This document shows positions 62,997-64,000 of a stretch of DNA of 64,000 bases, in pieces. Numbering within the stretch: position 1 is the stretch's first letter; every line of letters begins with the position of its first letter. The stretch is from contig NZ_JBCFBA010000005.1 of NCBI RefSeq assembly GCF_038562415.1, positions 151,806-215,805 of the forward strand, given 5' to 3'. This DNA is from Solidesulfovibrio sp. Lineage in GTDB: Bacteria; Desulfobacterota; Desulfovibrionia; Desulfovibrionales; Desulfovibrionaceae. The translations under genes were made by a program, and so were the position numbers. The notes below the pieces were generated by a model, which saw only the letters and a list, made by a program, of their open reading frames with translations, had not been told where the DNA came from and made no database searches.

Positions 62997-63719
62997 ATGC
63001 GCCCACCGTTTCCCTGCGCCCCGTCCCTTCCGGCGCTCCTGGCCGCCGCGCTGTGCCTGGCCCTGGCCGCCTGCGCCGTGGAACCCAAACTCTCGGACAA
63101 ACACACCGTCTACATCGACAACTACACCCGGCGCGGCAATCCGGAAGTCTACGTCGAGCCGCTGCGCTCGCCGCCCACCCCCGTGGGCGCGCTCATCGTG
63201 CCCTTCCAGGTCACCCAGGACATCCCCTATCCCCAGGAACTGGGCGAACAGCTCACCCGCGTCGTCTGGCAGACCTGGACCCGCGACCGCGTCTTCCCCA
63301 AACTCGTCTACGAAGCCAACCTGCGCAACGCCACCACGCCCCAAGCCGTGGCCCTGGCCCGCAAAATGGGACTCAGTGTGGTCATCGTCGGCAAATTCAC
63401 CTACGTCATGTCCGGCGGCACCCGCGGCGACAGCGGCGTCTCCTTCACCTGCGACGCCATCGACGTGCAAAGCGGCGAACGCCTCTGGTCCATGGCCCAC
63501 GCCGGCACCATGGAAACCGGCCTGACCGAGGACTACATCTTCTTCGCCCGCAAAAACCGCATGCCCACCGACCCCCTCTCGGCCATCACCGCCACCCTGG
63601 CCATGGATATGGGCGCCACCATGACCAAATGGAACTACGGCTTCGTGCCGCCCAAACCCGCCAGCCCCAACCCCACCCCGCCCCCGGCCCAGCCGGCCGG
63701 CGGCGGCGCCGGGTCGTAG
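62997..63719 (+). CDS. Putative CsgG/GNA1162-like lipoprotein
   Basis: A 240-residue exported lipoprotein with CAGGAGG before the ATG and a lipobox LALAAC (C26). The middle (about 60-200) alternates strands and helices with GALIVPFQV, LGEQLTRVVWQTW, VVIVGKFTYVMSGG and VQSGERLWSMAH, a pattern seen in CsgG-like or GNA1162-like lipoproteins. A Pro-rich tail ends the protein. Such proteins form or support outer-membrane assemblies, but no curli or related genes are adjacent, so the role is undetermined. Confidence 0.72.
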   Translation: MRPPFPCAPSLPALLAAALCLALAACAVEPKLSDKHTVYIDNYTRRGNPEVYVEPLRSPPTPVGALIVPFQVTQDIPYPQELGEQLTRVVWQTWTRDRVFPKLVYEANLRNATTPQAVALARKMGLSVVIVGKFTYVMSGGTRGDSGVSFTCDAIDVQSGERLWSMAHAGTMETGLTEDYIFFARKNRMPTDPLSAITATLAMDMGATMTKWNYGFVPPKPASPNPTPPPAQPAGGGAGS

Positions 63720-63727
63720 CGGGGACT

Positions 63728-63821
63728 GCCTCCGGCGGCCAGGGGCGCTGCCCCTGGACCCCGCCGGGAGGGGCGTCGCCCCTCCCGGACCCACCCCACT
63801 GGGGGGCGTGACGCCCCCCAG
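63728..63821. repeat. Three tandem stem-loops of the dispersed repeat family
   Basis: Starts with GCCTCCGGCGGCCA, as at 40624. It has CCAGGGGC-GCT-GCCCCTGG (63739-63757), an 11-bp stem 63764-63788 with GTC loop, and CTGGGGGGCG-TGA-CGCCCCCCAG (63799-63821). All three loops are 3 nt long. Confidence 0.8.
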
Positions 63822-63894
63822 GCCCCCCCCGGCGGCTTTGGCGGGCGGAAGGGCCGCGGTCACCGGGAAGGCAGGACGTGCGCGGCACGAAGAT

Positions 63895-63963
63895 GCGAGG
63901 CCGGAATTTCCCTGTCGCTGCCGCCGCTTCGCGGCAGGCTCGACAGGGAAATTCCGGCCTCGC
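63895..63963. repeat. Perfect 23-bp inverted repeat with inner stem
   Basis: The arm 63895-63917 (containing GGAATTTCCCTGTCG) is the exact complement of 63941-63963. The 23-nt loop holds CTGCCGC...GCGGCAG (63918-63924 and 63931-63937). The window ends 37 bp later, so it is not possible to tell whether it is a terminator, an integration remnant or a recurrent repeat. Confidence 0.85.
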
Positions 63964-64000
63964 CCCGCCGGCGGGCCCGCGGGCCCCCCAGAAACCAAAT

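Overview
The window is GC-rich (about 70%) bacterial chromosome with dense, mostly intact genes. Its gene content points to a sulfate-reducing member of the Desulfovibrionaceae (Desulfovibrio / Solidesulfovibrio type). The main clues are the siroheme-derived alternative heme genes ahbC and ahbD beside hemB, a DsrMK/HdrDE-like membrane redox pair, a SulP transporter, Cys-rich two-CW histidine kinases, a UGA-containing DsrE-like protein and many Cache/PAS kinases. This is inferred from gene content; no rRNA, tRNA or CRISPR array was seen.

Layout. 1-6100: a 5'-truncated histidine kinase, its response regulator, a PEP-synthase-like protein, a phosphatase fused to a Cys-cluster domain and a small unknown protein. 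6180-6500: a DsrE-family gene with an in-frame UGA at the expected Cys position and a SECIS-like hairpin, read here as a selenoprotein. 6568-13430: murein transglycosylase MltA, then a partner-switching set (REC-PP2C phosphatase convergent with STAS, REC-HDOD and a REC-PAS3 kinase) and an IscR-like Rrf2 regulator. 13570-20390: a TetR gene with a palindromic operator and a SulP transporter, followed by a signalling block (cytidylate-kinase-like/REC fusion, Cache kinase, REC, and a kinase-like protein without ATP-binding motifs). 20525-23473: NhaB and UraA transporters.

23497-38467 is the most distinctive region: a PNAG-like exopolysaccharide locus. It encodes a beta-helix/deacetylase protein, a PilZ-fused processive glycosyltransferase, a degenerate deacetylase, a 1624-residue TPR/beta-barrel exporter, a GH18-like hydrolase, a second secreted deacetylase and a membrane O-acyltransferase. 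Functions that PgaA-D/IcaA-D combine or place differently are here split over seven proteins, with an N-terminal PilZ domain as the likely c-di-GMP input. A sigma54-type promoter with a 33-residue membrane peptide lies just before it.

38538-46451: a cytochrome b / CCG-type Fe-S pair, a 79-bp tandem repeat, and the heme genes ahbD, hemB and ahbC with an HDOD gene between them. 46572-49440: methyltransferase, response regulator and Cache kinase, paralogous to the 17681-19760 pair. 49565-55752: an unknown gene, then cdsA, a 508-residue unknown, dxr, rseP and tsaB. 55901-60816: flagellin, fliD and fliS with recognisable sigma28 and sigma54 promoters, then a glycosyltransferase-like gene. 60923-63719: a zinc-ribbon/Yip1-like membrane protein, a small helical protein and a lipoprotein. 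The window ends in a cluster of stem-loops and a perfect 23-bp inverted repeat.
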